Positions 1 through 6,484 of a stretch of DNA of 11,956 bases are shown piece after piece; position 1 is the stretch's first letter; the number at the start of each line of letters is the position of its first letter. This DNA is from an uncultured Ruminococcus sp. (lineage in GTDB: Bacteria > Bacillota > Clostridia > Oscillospirales > Ruminococcaceae): positions 1 to 11,956 of the forward strand of contig CAMOEP010000040.1 in the NCBI GenBank assembly GCA_946612185.1. Reading direction: 5' to 3'. Under the pieces are notes generated by a model. The model worked only from the letters and a program-made list of their open reading frames with translations. It was not told the DNA's origin and searched no databases. Made by a program: the position numbers and the translations under genes.

Positions 1-1243
1 CCAGGTACTTTCTGGCGAATTTCAGGGACTTTTTGTCCATTGACTCCACCCAGCCGATAAGAGTCTCGTTGTCGTGAGTGCCGGTGTAAGCGAAGCAGTT
101 GGTTGTGGAGAAGTTATGGGGCAGATGCTCGTTAGTTCCGTCACTGAAACCAAATTGCAGCACTTTCATGCCGGGGTAGCCGCAGTCATCAAGAAGCTGA
201 CGGACTTCCGTGGTAATGAATCCCAAGTCCTCAGCGATGATATTCAGCCTGCCAAGTTCCTCCTCAGCAGTCTTGAAAAGCTCGTATCCAGGGCCTTTCT
301 TCCACTCGCCAACGGTAGCGTCCTCGTTGCCGAAGGGAATGGTGTAGTAGCTTTCAAATCCTCTGAAATGGTCGATGCGGACGATATCGTAAAGCTTTGC
401 AGCATTGGCGATGCGGTTTATCCACCACTTGTAGCCGGTGCGCTTGTGGTAAGCCCAGTTGTAGAGGGGGTTGCCCCAAAGCTGACCAGTGGGGGAGAAG
501 TCGTCCGGAGGGCAGCCTGCAACGCAAACCGGGCGGCGCTTTTTATTAAACCAGAAAAGTCTTGGCTCACTCCATGCCTCAACGCTGTCCAGAGCGCAGT
601 ATATCGGGATATCTCCAACTATTTCTATGCCGCAGTCGTTAGCGTACTTTTTAAGTTCGCCCCACTGTCTTGAAAACTCGAATTGGAGGAACTTGTAGAA
701 GCCGATATCTTTTTTCAGCGATTTTTTAGCTGCCGCAACAGCCTCCGCCTTGTGCATGGAGATGTCGCTGTCCCACTCATACCATGCCTTGCCGTCGTTT
801 TTTGATTTGAGTGCCATGAAAAGTGCGTACTCGTCGAGCCAGGACTTATTCTCGTCGCAGAACTTCTTATAGTCCGGGAACTTTCCGGATTTGAAGCGTG
901 AGTAAGCGATGCGGAGTACCTGGAAGCAGTTCTCATAGATAAGGGCATAATCCACCTTATCCGGGTCAGTTTCCCAGGAGAAGCTTTCGTACTCATGGCG
1001 TTCTAAAAGACCGTCGCCCTCAAGCACCTCGAAGTCGATGAAGTAGGGATTCCCGGCGTTTACCGAGAAGGACTGATATGGGGAATCGCCGTAGCTGGTG
1101 GGGGAGAGGGGGAGTATCTGCCAGCATTTCACTTCAGCTTTTCTGAGAAAGTCCACGAAATCGAAAGCAGCTCTGCCCATTTTTCCAATGCCATATTTTG
1201 AAGGCAGGCTGGAAATGTGCATAAGAATACAGCTTTTGCGCAT
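1..1243 (-). CDS. malQ: 4-alpha-glucanotransferase (amylomaltase, GH77), 3' end cut by window
   Basis: Cytoplasmic disproportionating enzyme that transfers alpha-1,4-glucan chains between maltodextrins, in starch, maltose or glycogen metabolism. Reading the minus strand from the ATG at 1243 gives an open frame of 414 codons to the window edge, with no stop. GH77 proteins are usually about 500 residues, so roughly 90 C-terminal residues are missing. The start is MRKSCILMHISSLPSKYGIG, the usual GH77 opening. Further in come SPTSYGDSPYQS, the GQLWGNPLYNW block (near 440-480), RIDHFRGF with the nucleophile Asp (near 365-385), IAEDLG with the acid/base Glu, and GTHDNETLIGW with the third catalytic acid (near 60-90). 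All three catalytic residues are present. An AGAGGTG ribosome binding site lies 6-7 nt before the ATG. The gene is divergent from the small membrane protein gene at 1373. I could not assign a promoter. Confidence 0.96.
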   Translation of the reverse strand, partial: MRKSCILMHISSLPSKYGIGKMGRAAFDFVDFLRKAEVKCWQILPLSPTSYGDSPYQSFSVNAGNPYFIDFEVLEGDGLLERHEYESFSWETDPDKVDYALIYENCFQVLRIAYSRFKSGKFPDYKKFCDENKSWLDEYALFMALKSKNDGKAWYEWDSDISMHKAEAVAAAKKSLKKDIGFYKFLQFEFSRQWGELKKYANDCGIEIVGDIPIYCALDSVEAWSEPRLFWFNKKRRPVCVAGCPPDDFSPTGQLWGNPLYNWAYHKRTGYKWWINRIANAAKLYDIVRIDHFRGFESYYTIPFGNEDATVGEWKKGPGYELFKTAEEELGRLNIIAEDLGFITTEVRQLLDDCGYPGMKVLQFGFSDGTNEHLPHNFSTTNCFAYTGTHDNETLIGWVESMDKKSLKFARKYL

Positions 1244-1287
1244 ATGTTTTCACCTCTGATTAATAATAGTATCGTAGTATGTCATAA

Positions 1288-1353
1288 AGGCAACACCGCC
1301 CAGCAAGCAGATGTGCCGCAAAGCCGTCAGGCGGTCTTTGTGGGGTGTTGCCT
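1288..1353. repeat. Inverted repeat with nested hairpin between divergent genes (MITE-like or regulatory RNA)
   Basis: Ten-base perfect arms (AGGCAACACC at 1288-1297 and GGTGTTGCCT at 1344-1353) enclose a second hairpin. In it, 1316-1323 pairs with 1336-1343 (one G-U pair) and 1324-1326 pairs with 1332-1334 around a five-base loop. On the left side 18 bases (1298-1315) stay unpaired. Neither strand has a proper T-run after the structure, and a terminator is not expected between divergent genes. It would be transcribed in the leader of the gene at 1373 and possibly in that of malQ. A small dispersed palindromic element is my preferred reading. I see no other copy in the window and no convincing target duplication. 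Confidence 0.6.
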
Positions 1354-1372
1354 AAAAGAAAGGAGTGCCGGA

Positions 1373-1771
1373 ATGAAGTTTTCTCAGCACATTTTTGCCT
1401 TCCTTATGGGATTTTTTATTTACAGCCTGATTGAGATATCCGGGCGTGGCTACACTCACTGGACAATGGGAGTGTGCGGGGGAGTGATACTGATGCTGAT
1501 GAACTGCATCACCAGCAGGCGGAAGATAACGCTTCTGCGGTGCTGTTTTATCGGGAGTATCATCATCACCTGCACGGAGTTTGCAGCCGGTATCGCTGAT
1601 AATCTCATAATGGGCTGGGCGGTGTGGGATTATTCGGATATGCCGCTGAATATCCTCGGACAGATATGTCTGCCGTTTTCGGCGTTGTGGTTTGCGTTTG
1701 GAGTGCCGGTGTATTATCTGTGCCGGAGGATACAGCGTATGTTCAGAAACCCTGGTCTTTCAGGTCTTTGA
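1373..1771 (+). CDS. Small integral membrane protein, putative ABC-transporter type IV (CmpB/DUF1113) family
   Basis: Encodes 132 residues with about four membrane segments (roughly 6-22, 31-48, 53-75 and 94-115) and a short basic tail (RRIQRMFRN). The stretch GWAVWDYSDMPLNILGQICL is the conserved signature of the CmpB-like family annotated as putative ABC-transporter type IV. Its biochemical role is poorly established, so the transporter label is a family name and not a shown function. The frame stays open upstream to 1217, but the ATG at 1373 is chosen because AAGGAG at 1360-1365 sits 7 nt before it, and translation from further upstream would run through the inverted repeat at 1288-1353. 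The last 29 bases overlap, tail to tail, the 3' end of the lipase-like gene on the other strand. No terminator was found for it. Confidence 0.8.
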   Translation: MKFSQHIFAFLMGFFIYSLIEISGRGYTHWTMGVCGGVILMLMNCITSRRKITLLRCCFIGSIIITCTEFAAGIADNLIMGWAVWDYSDMPLNILGQICLPFSALWFAFGVPVYYLCRRIQRMFRNPGLSGL

Positions 1772-3071
1772 GGATACCGACGTAGAATTCCCGAACGTCG
1801 AAGCCTTCGATATTCTCACGCATAAGGTCGATAACGTCGCCGTGGCTGATACCACGTTTACCGGTATGCTTTACAAGGCGGAAATCGCCGTGGGAGGCTG
1901 AACCTTCCCAAACAAGACCGTCGTTAGCGCCGTTCAGCTTTTTTATGAGCCGATAGCCCATATTAAGCGGAAAACCGGCAGCTTTCGGGCTGTTCATTAC
2001 GGTCATGATACTGCGGTAGGAAACTCCCGGCATATCCGGCATTTCCTGGTCGTAAGCCTTAGCCCGCTCAGCGCTCAGGTCTTTGACACCGGCAAGGAAA
2101 TCCGGCTTTGTATCGCCCAGAACGGTAAATATCTTTTCGTACTTTTCAGCGATATAGTCAACGATATTATCCGGTATCTTATCAAGAAGAACGTCCACCA
2201 TATCGCAGCCACGGTGGGGCGTATTCACAGTAGTGAGCGTAGCCACATGGTCAGCCATACCCAGACGGCTTATGGCGTAGCGTGAATCAAGTCCGCCTTT
2301 TGAGTGGGCGATGATATTTACCTTCTCAGCACCGGTCTCAGCGAGAACCTTTTCGATCTCGGCTTTCAGTTCCTTTGCGCTGTCAGCCACAGACTGGGCG
2401 GACTGCTGTTTGCCGTAGAATACGGAAGCGCCGTTCTTTTTAAGTGAAGCGGGAACACGTCCCCAGTAGTTCATAAGCTGCCAGTCACGGAAGAAAATGC
2501 CGTGAACCATGATGACCGGGTACTTAGTCCGGCAAACCTGGCTTGCTTCACGGATGCTGTCCAGTTCGACCTTATCCGCCTCGAAGATGTACTCACGTTT
2601 TGCTGTCAGGTAGAACTTTCGTATAAGGAATATATTCACCACCGGCAGCCACCAGAACAGCAGCATAGCTATATGATCTGTCAGCTTTATCTGTCTGGAA
2701 TTGGCAGCGATGCGTACACTTCCGCAGAAGATAACGATACCTATGAGCAGGACGGGGAGTACTGCTGCGAATATTTTAGCAAGGATACCGGCATCGGTGA
2801 TGATGAAGAAGCCGATGAGAATGAGTACCTCCACCGCCGCAGCGATGCCGCCGGTTTTTGTTAGTGAGCAGCCACGGTGCAGGCGTTTCAGGCGTTTGTC
2901 GCTGATCTTAACGCCGTCGCCTTTTATCAGGGTAAAGAGGTACGAGCCGCAAAGCAGTAAAGTGGCGATAGTCAAAGGTAATTTCCCGAATCCTGTTTCA
3001 GTCCAGAGGGGGATAAGGTTAGCGGTGAGTATAAGCAGTGCAGTTTCGCAGACATGAACGATTCTTTTCAT
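1743..3071 (-). CDS. Membrane-anchored lipase-like alpha/beta hydrolase
   Basis: Predicted 442-residue protein. Residues 1-155 hold about five hydrophobic segments (near 5-22, 31-50, 76-95, 97-118 and 132-151). Residues 184-442 form an alpha/beta hydrolase resembling triacylglycerol lipases and lipase class 2. Visible elements are the oxyanion-hole strand PVIMVHGIF (185-193), the nucleophile elbow AHSKGG with Ser257, a likely Asp384 in GANDGLVWE and a likely His410 in GISHGD. The elbow is AHSxG and not GxSxG, as in several bacterial lipases. The substrate is unknown; a membrane lipid or acyl ester is plausible. A TTG four codons upstream (3083) is in frame, but the ATG at 3071 is preferred because GGAGGAG (3075-3081) lies just before it. 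A terminator ends directly upstream of this site. The 3' end overlaps the convergent membrane gene by 29 bases. Confidence 0.88.
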   Translation of the reverse strand: MKRIVHVCETALLILTANLIPLWTETGFGKLPLTIATLLLCGSYLFTLIKGDGVKISDKRLKRLHRGCSLTKTGGIAAAVEVLILIGFFIITDAGILAKIFAAVLPVLLIGIVIFCGSVRIAANSRQIKLTDHIAMLLFWWLPVVNIFLIRKFYLTAKREYIFEADKVELDSIREASQVCRTKYPVIMVHGIFFRDWQLMNYWGRVPASLKKNGASVFYGKQQSAQSVADSAKELKAEIEKVLAETGAEKVNIIAHSKGGLDSRYAISRLGMADHVATLTTVNTPHRGCDMVDVLLDKIPDNIVDYIAEKYEKIFTVLGDTKPDFLAGVKDLSAERAKAYDQEMPDMPGVSYRSIMTVMNSPKAAGFPLNMGYRLIKKLNGANDGLVWEGSASHGDFRLVKHTGKRGISHGDVIDLMRENIEGFDVREFYVGILKDLKDQGF

Positions 3072-3081
3072 AAACTCCTCC

Positions 3082-3121
3082 AAAAAAACAGGCTGCCCCG
3101 AAAAATCAGAACAGCCCTGTT
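3082..3121 (-). terminator. Rho-independent terminator between zinc-ribbon and lipase-like genes
   Basis: On the minus strand the arm AACAGGGCTG (3121-3112) pairs with CAGCCTGTT (3095-3087) with one bulged base and a loop of about 16 nt, followed by a run of seven T (3088-3082). It lies 13 nt past the stop of the zinc-ribbon gene. The T-run touches the GGAGGAG ribosome binding site of the next gene, so there is no space for a promoter after the hairpin. Confidence 0.8.
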
Positions 3122-3134
3122 TTATTAACGTGCA

Positions 3135-3569
3135 TCAGAAGTTCTGTGTAGAATCTGCATTGAAGACCTGATTGCTGCTTTCTGTGTAGTAATCGTTAGG
3201 CTCTAAAGACATGAAGTCATCGTCCTCGATATCAGGCAGTCTTGCACCGCATCTTCCGCAGAACTGGAATCTTTCGTTTACCTCTGCATTGCACTTGGGG
3301 CAAACCTTGCAACCTCTGATACCATTCAGTTCAAACTTCATCTTCTTGATTCTTCTGCGCCTTGTGTCGATATCATCGCACAGTTCCTTGAGAGCAGCAG
3401 GATCCTCGTTGGGGTTTTTGTAGTACTTTTTACCGATATCAGTAAAGATCTCGACGATCCTTTCTTCCTCATACAGGATCTTTCTCTTGAGATTATTGGC
3501 TTCAGAAATGTTCTTTGCCTTATCAGATGCGCCTCTTGAGACGTCACTGATCTTATCAAGAATACCCAT
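3135..3569 (-). CDS. Small zinc-ribbon protein with helical N-terminal region
   Basis: 144 residues. The N-terminal part (about 1-85) is charged and predicted helical, with heptad-like stretches such as NNLKRKILYEEERIVEIF that suggest a coiled coil. A CxxC...CxxC zinc ribbon follows (Cys90/93 and Cys104/107, in CPKCNAEVNERFQFCGRCG), then an acidic, low-complexity tail. Such zinc-ribbon proteins are common in Firmicutes and mostly uncharacterised; roles in protein or nucleic-acid binding are guesses. The ATG at 3569 is chosen over an upstream in-frame start because AGAGGAG lies about 8 nt before it, and the residues encoded further upstream come from the hairpin leader. The gene has its own strong promoter (3645-3673) and a terminator right after it, so it is probably transcribed mainly alone. 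Confidence 0.85.
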   Translation of the reverse strand: MGILDKISDVSRGASDKAKNISEANNLKRKILYEEERIVEIFTDIGKKYYKNPNEDPAALKELCDDIDTRRRRIKKMKFELNGIRGCKVCPKCNAEVNERFQFCGRCGARLPDIEDDDFMSLEPNDYYTESSNQVFNADSTQNF

Positions 3570-3600
3570 TGTAATCACTCCTCTGATAGTATTTGCCTGA

Positions 3601-3636
3601 AACCAGCGCCCGCCGGACAAGCAGGCGCACTTGGTT
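3601..3636 (-). promoter_or_regulatory. GC-rich stem-loop at the 5' end of the zinc-ribbon mRNA
   Basis: Bases 3601-3605 pair with 3632-3636, 3606-3610 pair with 3624-3628, and 3612-3613 pair with 3621-3622, leaving a 7-nt loop. The predicted transcription start (about 3638) lies right beside it, so the mRNA would begin with this hairpin. No T-run follows, so it is not a terminator. It may protect the 5' end from decay or bind a regulator. Confidence 0.5.
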
Positions 3637-3644
3637 ACATAATA

Positions 3645-3673
3645 ATTATACAATCAAACCAAAAGGTTGTCAA
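3645..3673 (-). promoter_or_regulatory. Perfect-consensus sigma-A promoter for the zinc-ribbon gene
   Basis: The minus strand reads TTGACA (3673-3668), a 17-bp spacer, then TATAAT (3650-3645), an exact match to the consensus. The bases just upstream (about 3675-3710) are almost pure A/T, like an UP element. Expression is expected to be strong unless repressed. The start would fall near 3638, giving a leader of about 68 nt. Confidence 0.9.
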
Positions 3674-3720
3674 GCGTTTTCAAAATTTATTTAAATATGA
3701 ATCAAATATTTGTGTAAAAC

Positions 3721-4155
3721 TCACATTTCTGAGATGTCATTTTCGGTAAGCTGAATAATACCGCCTTTAGTGAGAGCAGAAGCGGCGTTAGAGTTATCAT
3801 CAACACGGATAACGAAGGATACAGCCCTGTCGGATTTTCCCAGAAAAGCGTAGAGGTACTCCAGGTTAACGCCCTCGCCGCCGAGGATATCAAGCACACG
3901 GCTGAGCTGACCGGGAGAATCGGGGATAGTTATAGCAACGACCTCAGTAACAGTTACCGCATAACCGGCAGCTTTAAGAGTCTCGCAGGTCTTGTCGGTA
4001 TCGTTCACGATGATACGCAGTATACCGAAGTCCTTGGTATCAGCAAGGCTCAGGGCACGGATATTGATGCCGCTGTCCTTTATCAGCTTCATAACGCCGG
4101 TAAGCTGATTCGGCTTATTATCGACGAAAACAGAGATCTGTCTGACATTTGACAT
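3721..4155 (-). CDS. Double ACT-domain amino-acid-binding regulatory protein
   Basis: 144 residues made of two ACT domains in tandem (about 1-68 and 69-144). The first starts RQISVFVDNKPNQLTGVMKL and the second AITIPDSPGQLSRVLDIL; both show the ligand-binding N/D-x-PGxL-like turn (NKPNQL, DSPGQL). ACT domains bind small ligands, usually amino acids, and there is no enzyme domain here, so it probably senses an amino acid. It lies 3 nt after the preceding small gene and downstream of paaK and the ior genes, which suggests it senses an aromatic or branched amino acid made or used by that pathway (inference). The ribosome binding site AAGGAGG is built from the last codons of the upstream gene, so the two are probably translated together. 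No clear terminator follows. Confidence 0.9.
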   Translation of the reverse strand: MSNVRQISVFVDNKPNQLTGVMKLIKDSGINIRALSLADTKDFGILRIIVNDTDKTCETLKAAGYAVTVTEVVAITIPDSPGQLSRVLDILGGEGVNLEYLYAFLGKSDRAVSFVIRVDDNSNAASALTKGGIIQLTENDISEM

Positions 4156-4158
4156 AGA

Positions 4159-4446
4159 TCATTCCTCCTTAGAAGAAGCAGTTTTCTTTTTGGCAGAAGT
4201 GGTCTTTTTCTTAGCAGCGGCAGGTGCAGCGGGAGTGTCCTCGTACATAACCAGTGCAGAGAAGTCTTCCATATACTCATTAACGTGTGTCTGGGCATCG
4301 TGGCACATACCGAGAGAGCTGCTGTACTTGATGTCGATGACTTTTACCTTGGAGATAAAGTCGTTAAGTTCATTCTCAAAAGCAGTAAATCTTGCATACT
4401 TTTCCTGCTCAGGCATATAGTTTGTGGAAAATAATTTGACTTTCAT
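4159..4446 (-). CDS. Small protein, possibly Cse60-like, with Lys/Ala-rich tail
   Basis: 95 residues. The first 70 start MKVKLFSTNY and contain KVKVIDIKYSSS and SALVMYED. This pattern of a starting strand, a helix and two further strands resembles the sporulation protein Cse60 family, but I recognise it only from the pattern and cannot confirm it. The tail (about 72-95) is low-complexity, rich in Ala, Lys, Ser and Thr (AAAKKKTTSAKKKTASSKEE), and is probably disordered and basic. A GAGGTGA ribosome binding site precedes the ATG. The gene follows paaK by 36 nt and precedes the ACT gene by 3 nt, so it is very likely co-transcribed with both. Its function is unknown. Confidence 0.8.
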   Translation of the reverse strand: MKVKLFSTNYMPEQEKYARFTAFENELNDFISKVKVIDIKYSSSLGMCHDAQTHVNEYMEDFSALVMYEDTPAAPAAAKKKTTSAKKKTASSKEE

Positions 4447-4482
4447 TAAAGATCACCTCATAATATAGATTTTTTTGGGTAA

Positions 4483-5790
4483 TTAGTCGTGGAGTTTGCG
4501 CTTATCAATAACTCTTACAGCCTTGCCCTCGCTTCTTGTGATAGACTTGGGGGAAACCAGGTGAACCTTGGGACTGATACCCAGCATAGTCTTGATAGCT
4601 TCAGCCAGGGCTCTCTCCTGCTGCTGCATATCCTTGACCTTATCTGAGAACTGGTCGGGGTTCATCTCAACGCTGATGTCGAGTGTATCACTGTTATTGA
4701 TACGGTCTACCTCGATAAGGTAGTTGGGTGAGTAACCCTGCTCGATGAGAACAGTCTCTATCTGTGACGGGAATACATTTACGCCACGGATTATCATCAT
4801 ATCATCGCTTCTGCCCATAGGCTTAGCCATTTTGATGAGAGTACGTCCGCAGGAGCATTTTTTTCTGGAGAGTACGCAAAGATCTCTTGTGCGGTATCTC
4901 AGGAGGGGGAAAGCTTCCTTGGTGATGCTTGTGAACACCAGCTCGCCCACTTCGCCTTCCGGAAGGACTTCGCCGGTTTCCGGGTTGATTATCTCAGGAA
5001 TGAAATTATCCTCATTGATGTGCATACCCTTCTGCTCGCTGCACTCGAAAGCAACGCCGGGGCCGCTTATCTCGGTAAGACCGTAGATATCGTAAGCCTT
5101 GATGCCCAGCGACTTCTCGATAGAGCGGCGCATTTCCTCAGTCCATGGCTCAGCGCCGAAGATTCCGGCTTTAAGCTGAATATCGTCGGGGGTAAGACCC
5201 ATTTCGTGGAGAGTTTCACCGATATACGCAGCATAAGAAGGTGTGCAGCAGAGTATAGTAGTACCCAGGTCACGCATGAAAGTTATCTGGCGGTCGGTAT
5301 TACCGCTTGACATAGGCAGAGTAAGACATCCCACCTTATGAGAACCGCCGTGCAGACCAGCGCCGCCTGTGAACAGACCGTAGCCGTAAGCCACCTGACA
5401 AACGTCGTCCTCAGTACCGCCGGCAGCAGTAATAGCTCTTGCGCAGCAGTCCTCCCAGAGGTCAACGTCGTTCTGGGTATAGAAAGCGACTACTCTCTTG
5501 CCGGTAGTACCGCTTGTGGAGTGTATCCTTACGCACTGGCTTTTGGGAACAGCCAGCAGACCGTCCGGGTAAGCTTCACGCAGATCAGCCTTTGATATGA
5601 AAGGGAGCTTGTGCAGGTCGTCCACCGACTGAATGTCTTCCGGCTTAACGCCCTTTTCGTCCATAAGGTCACGGTAGTACTTCACGTTCTCATAAACGTG
5701 CTTTACCTGTGCCACAAGGCGCTCGCTTTGCAGCTTACGCATATCCTCAAGGGACATGGTTTCAATTTCCTGATTCCAATAATTTTCCAT
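4483..5790 (-). CDS. paaK: Phenylacetate-CoA ligase family enzyme (AMP-forming)
   Basis: 435 residues, the usual PaaK length. It activates an arylacetate (phenylacetate, indoleacetate or similar) to its CoA thioester using ATP. Visible motifs are the phosphate loop STSGTTGK (91-98), YGLTE (236-240), YRTRDL (299-304), GRSDDMMIIRG (326-336) and the C-terminal lysine in SEGKAVRV (Lys423). Cys312 and Cys314 in KKCSCGRT match a conserved pair seen in many PaaK proteins. The ATG at 5790 has AAGGAG about 10 nt upstream. The gene lies downstream of iorA/iorB, whose product class (aryl-acetyl-CoA) matches its own. The exact substrate cannot be read from sequence, so the gene symbol means family and not proven phenylacetate specificity. 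A 121-nt gap separates it from the preceding gene. Confidence 0.95.
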   Translation of the reverse strand: MENYWNQEIETMSLEDMRKLQSERLVAQVKHVYENVKYYRDLMDEKGVKPEDIQSVDDLHKLPFISKADLREAYPDGLLAVPKSQCVRIHSTSGTTGKRVVAFYTQNDVDLWEDCCARAITAAGGTEDDVCQVAYGYGLFTGGAGLHGGSHKVGCLTLPMSSGNTDRQITFMRDLGTTILCCTPSYAAYIGETLHEMGLTPDDIQLKAGIFGAEPWTEEMRRSIEKSLGIKAYDIYGLTEISGPGVAFECSEQKGMHINEDNFIPEIINPETGEVLPEGEVGELVFTSITKEAFPLLRYRTRDLCVLSRKKCSCGRTLIKMAKPMGRSDDMMIIRGVNVFPSQIETVLIEQGYSPNYLIEVDRINNSDTLDISVEMNPDQFSDKVKDMQQQERALAEAIKTMLGISPKVHLVSPKSITRSEGKAVRVIDKRKLHD

Positions 5791-5861
5791 TGGTATCCAG
5801 ACTCCTTCTGTAATAAAATATATTTTGCCTTATGGATACGGTCAGCTTCCGCACCATACAC

Positions 5862-5874
5862 TGATGTTACATCA
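5862..5874. promoter_or_regulatory. Palindrome upstream of paaK
   Basis: TGATGT-T-ACATCA is a perfect 13-bp inverted repeat with a one-base centre, in the 121-nt gap 72 bases before the paaK start. Its size suits a dimeric DNA-binding protein, or a short RNA hairpin. No good promoter was seen beside it; TTGCCG and TATTAC 16 bp apart, just upstream on the minus strand, are only a weak candidate. Confidence 0.3.
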
Positions 5875-5911
5875 TCTGTGGTAATATGACTTACCGGAAG
5901 TACGGCAAGGT

Positions 5912-6484
5912 CTATTCATAGTTTTCAGCAAGGGTAATGAGCCTGTCCTGCAAAGCGTTGATGCTTTCGAGGAACTGCTCATACCTGCCGTTTTCACGCA
6001 TTTCGTCAGCCAGTTCTGAATCTGCTGGTATGCCAAGCACATAGTCAAGGCTGTCTGATGCCGTATTTACGATCTTTGGTATATCATGGACGGGCTTGCG
6101 TGTAAGGAATTTGCGCTTTTTGCTGGCATCTGTGATATTTCTGACAGCATCGTTATATTTATCAGCATAGCCGATACAGTCACCTGAGTAGTCAGTCCCG
6201 GAAAGTGCTGCGTCAACGAGACAAGCCGCAGCCCAGCACTGGTATGCAGTCTCGGAGTCAACGCTCTTGTCGTCCACCAGCTCTTGTATATCCTCCTCGG
6301 AGTATACTCCTTGCGCACGAACTGTCTTTTCCAAGCTTTTTCTTTCACTGTCACTCAGTTCGTCAGCGACTATTCTGAAGTATATCTCATAAAGGTATTG
6401 CAGGTGAGTGTATGTGCCGTCGCTCATGGGGAGTTCTTCCACCACCAGTTCCCTTGCAAAATCGCTCCCGAAAGGTGTCATCAT
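5912..6484 (-). CDS. Unrecognised 190-aa protein coupled to iorB
   Basis: 190 residues with no family I recognise. It looks soluble, mainly helical and somewhat acidic, with no signal peptide or membrane segment. Notable parts are the helix-rich THLQYLYEIYFRIVADEL (near 26-43), an Ala/Cys-containing hydrophobic stretch AYQCWAAACLVDAAL (near 80-94), a basic patch KKRKFLTRK, and a C-terminal helix. The start overlaps the iorB stop as ATGA (6484-6481) with no clear ribosome binding site, which implies translational coupling and perhaps matched amounts of the two proteins. An internal Met (MSDGTYTHL, residue 20) is an alternative start. Position suggests an accessory or assembly factor for the oxidoreductase, or a regulator; this is inference only. 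Confidence 0.8.
   Translation of the reverse strand: MMTPFGSDFARELVVEELPMSDGTYTHLQYLYEIYFRIVADELSDSERKSLEKTVRAQGVYSEEDIQELVDDKSVDSETAYQCWAAACLVDAALSGTDYSGDCIGYADKYNDAVRNITDASKKRKFLTRKPVHDIPKIVNTASDSLDYVLGIPADSELADEMRENGRYEQFLESINALQDRLITLAENYE

Noticed and set aside
74-673. Plus-strand open frame of 199 codons
   Set aside because: It is antisense to malQ, whose catalytic motifs fix the true frame on the minus strand.
1288-1353. Intrinsic terminator
   Set aside because: Neither strand has a T-run after the stem, and the flanking genes diverge from this point.
1217-1372. Upstream extension of the small membrane protein to the first in-frame ATG
   Set aside because: It would translate through the inverted repeat and overlap the malQ start; the ATG at 1373 has the good ribosome binding site.
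3674-3720. Terminator after the ACT gene
   Set aside because: There are only A/T-rich short palindromes and no GC stem with a T-run; the stretch is better read as an UP-like element of the next promoter.
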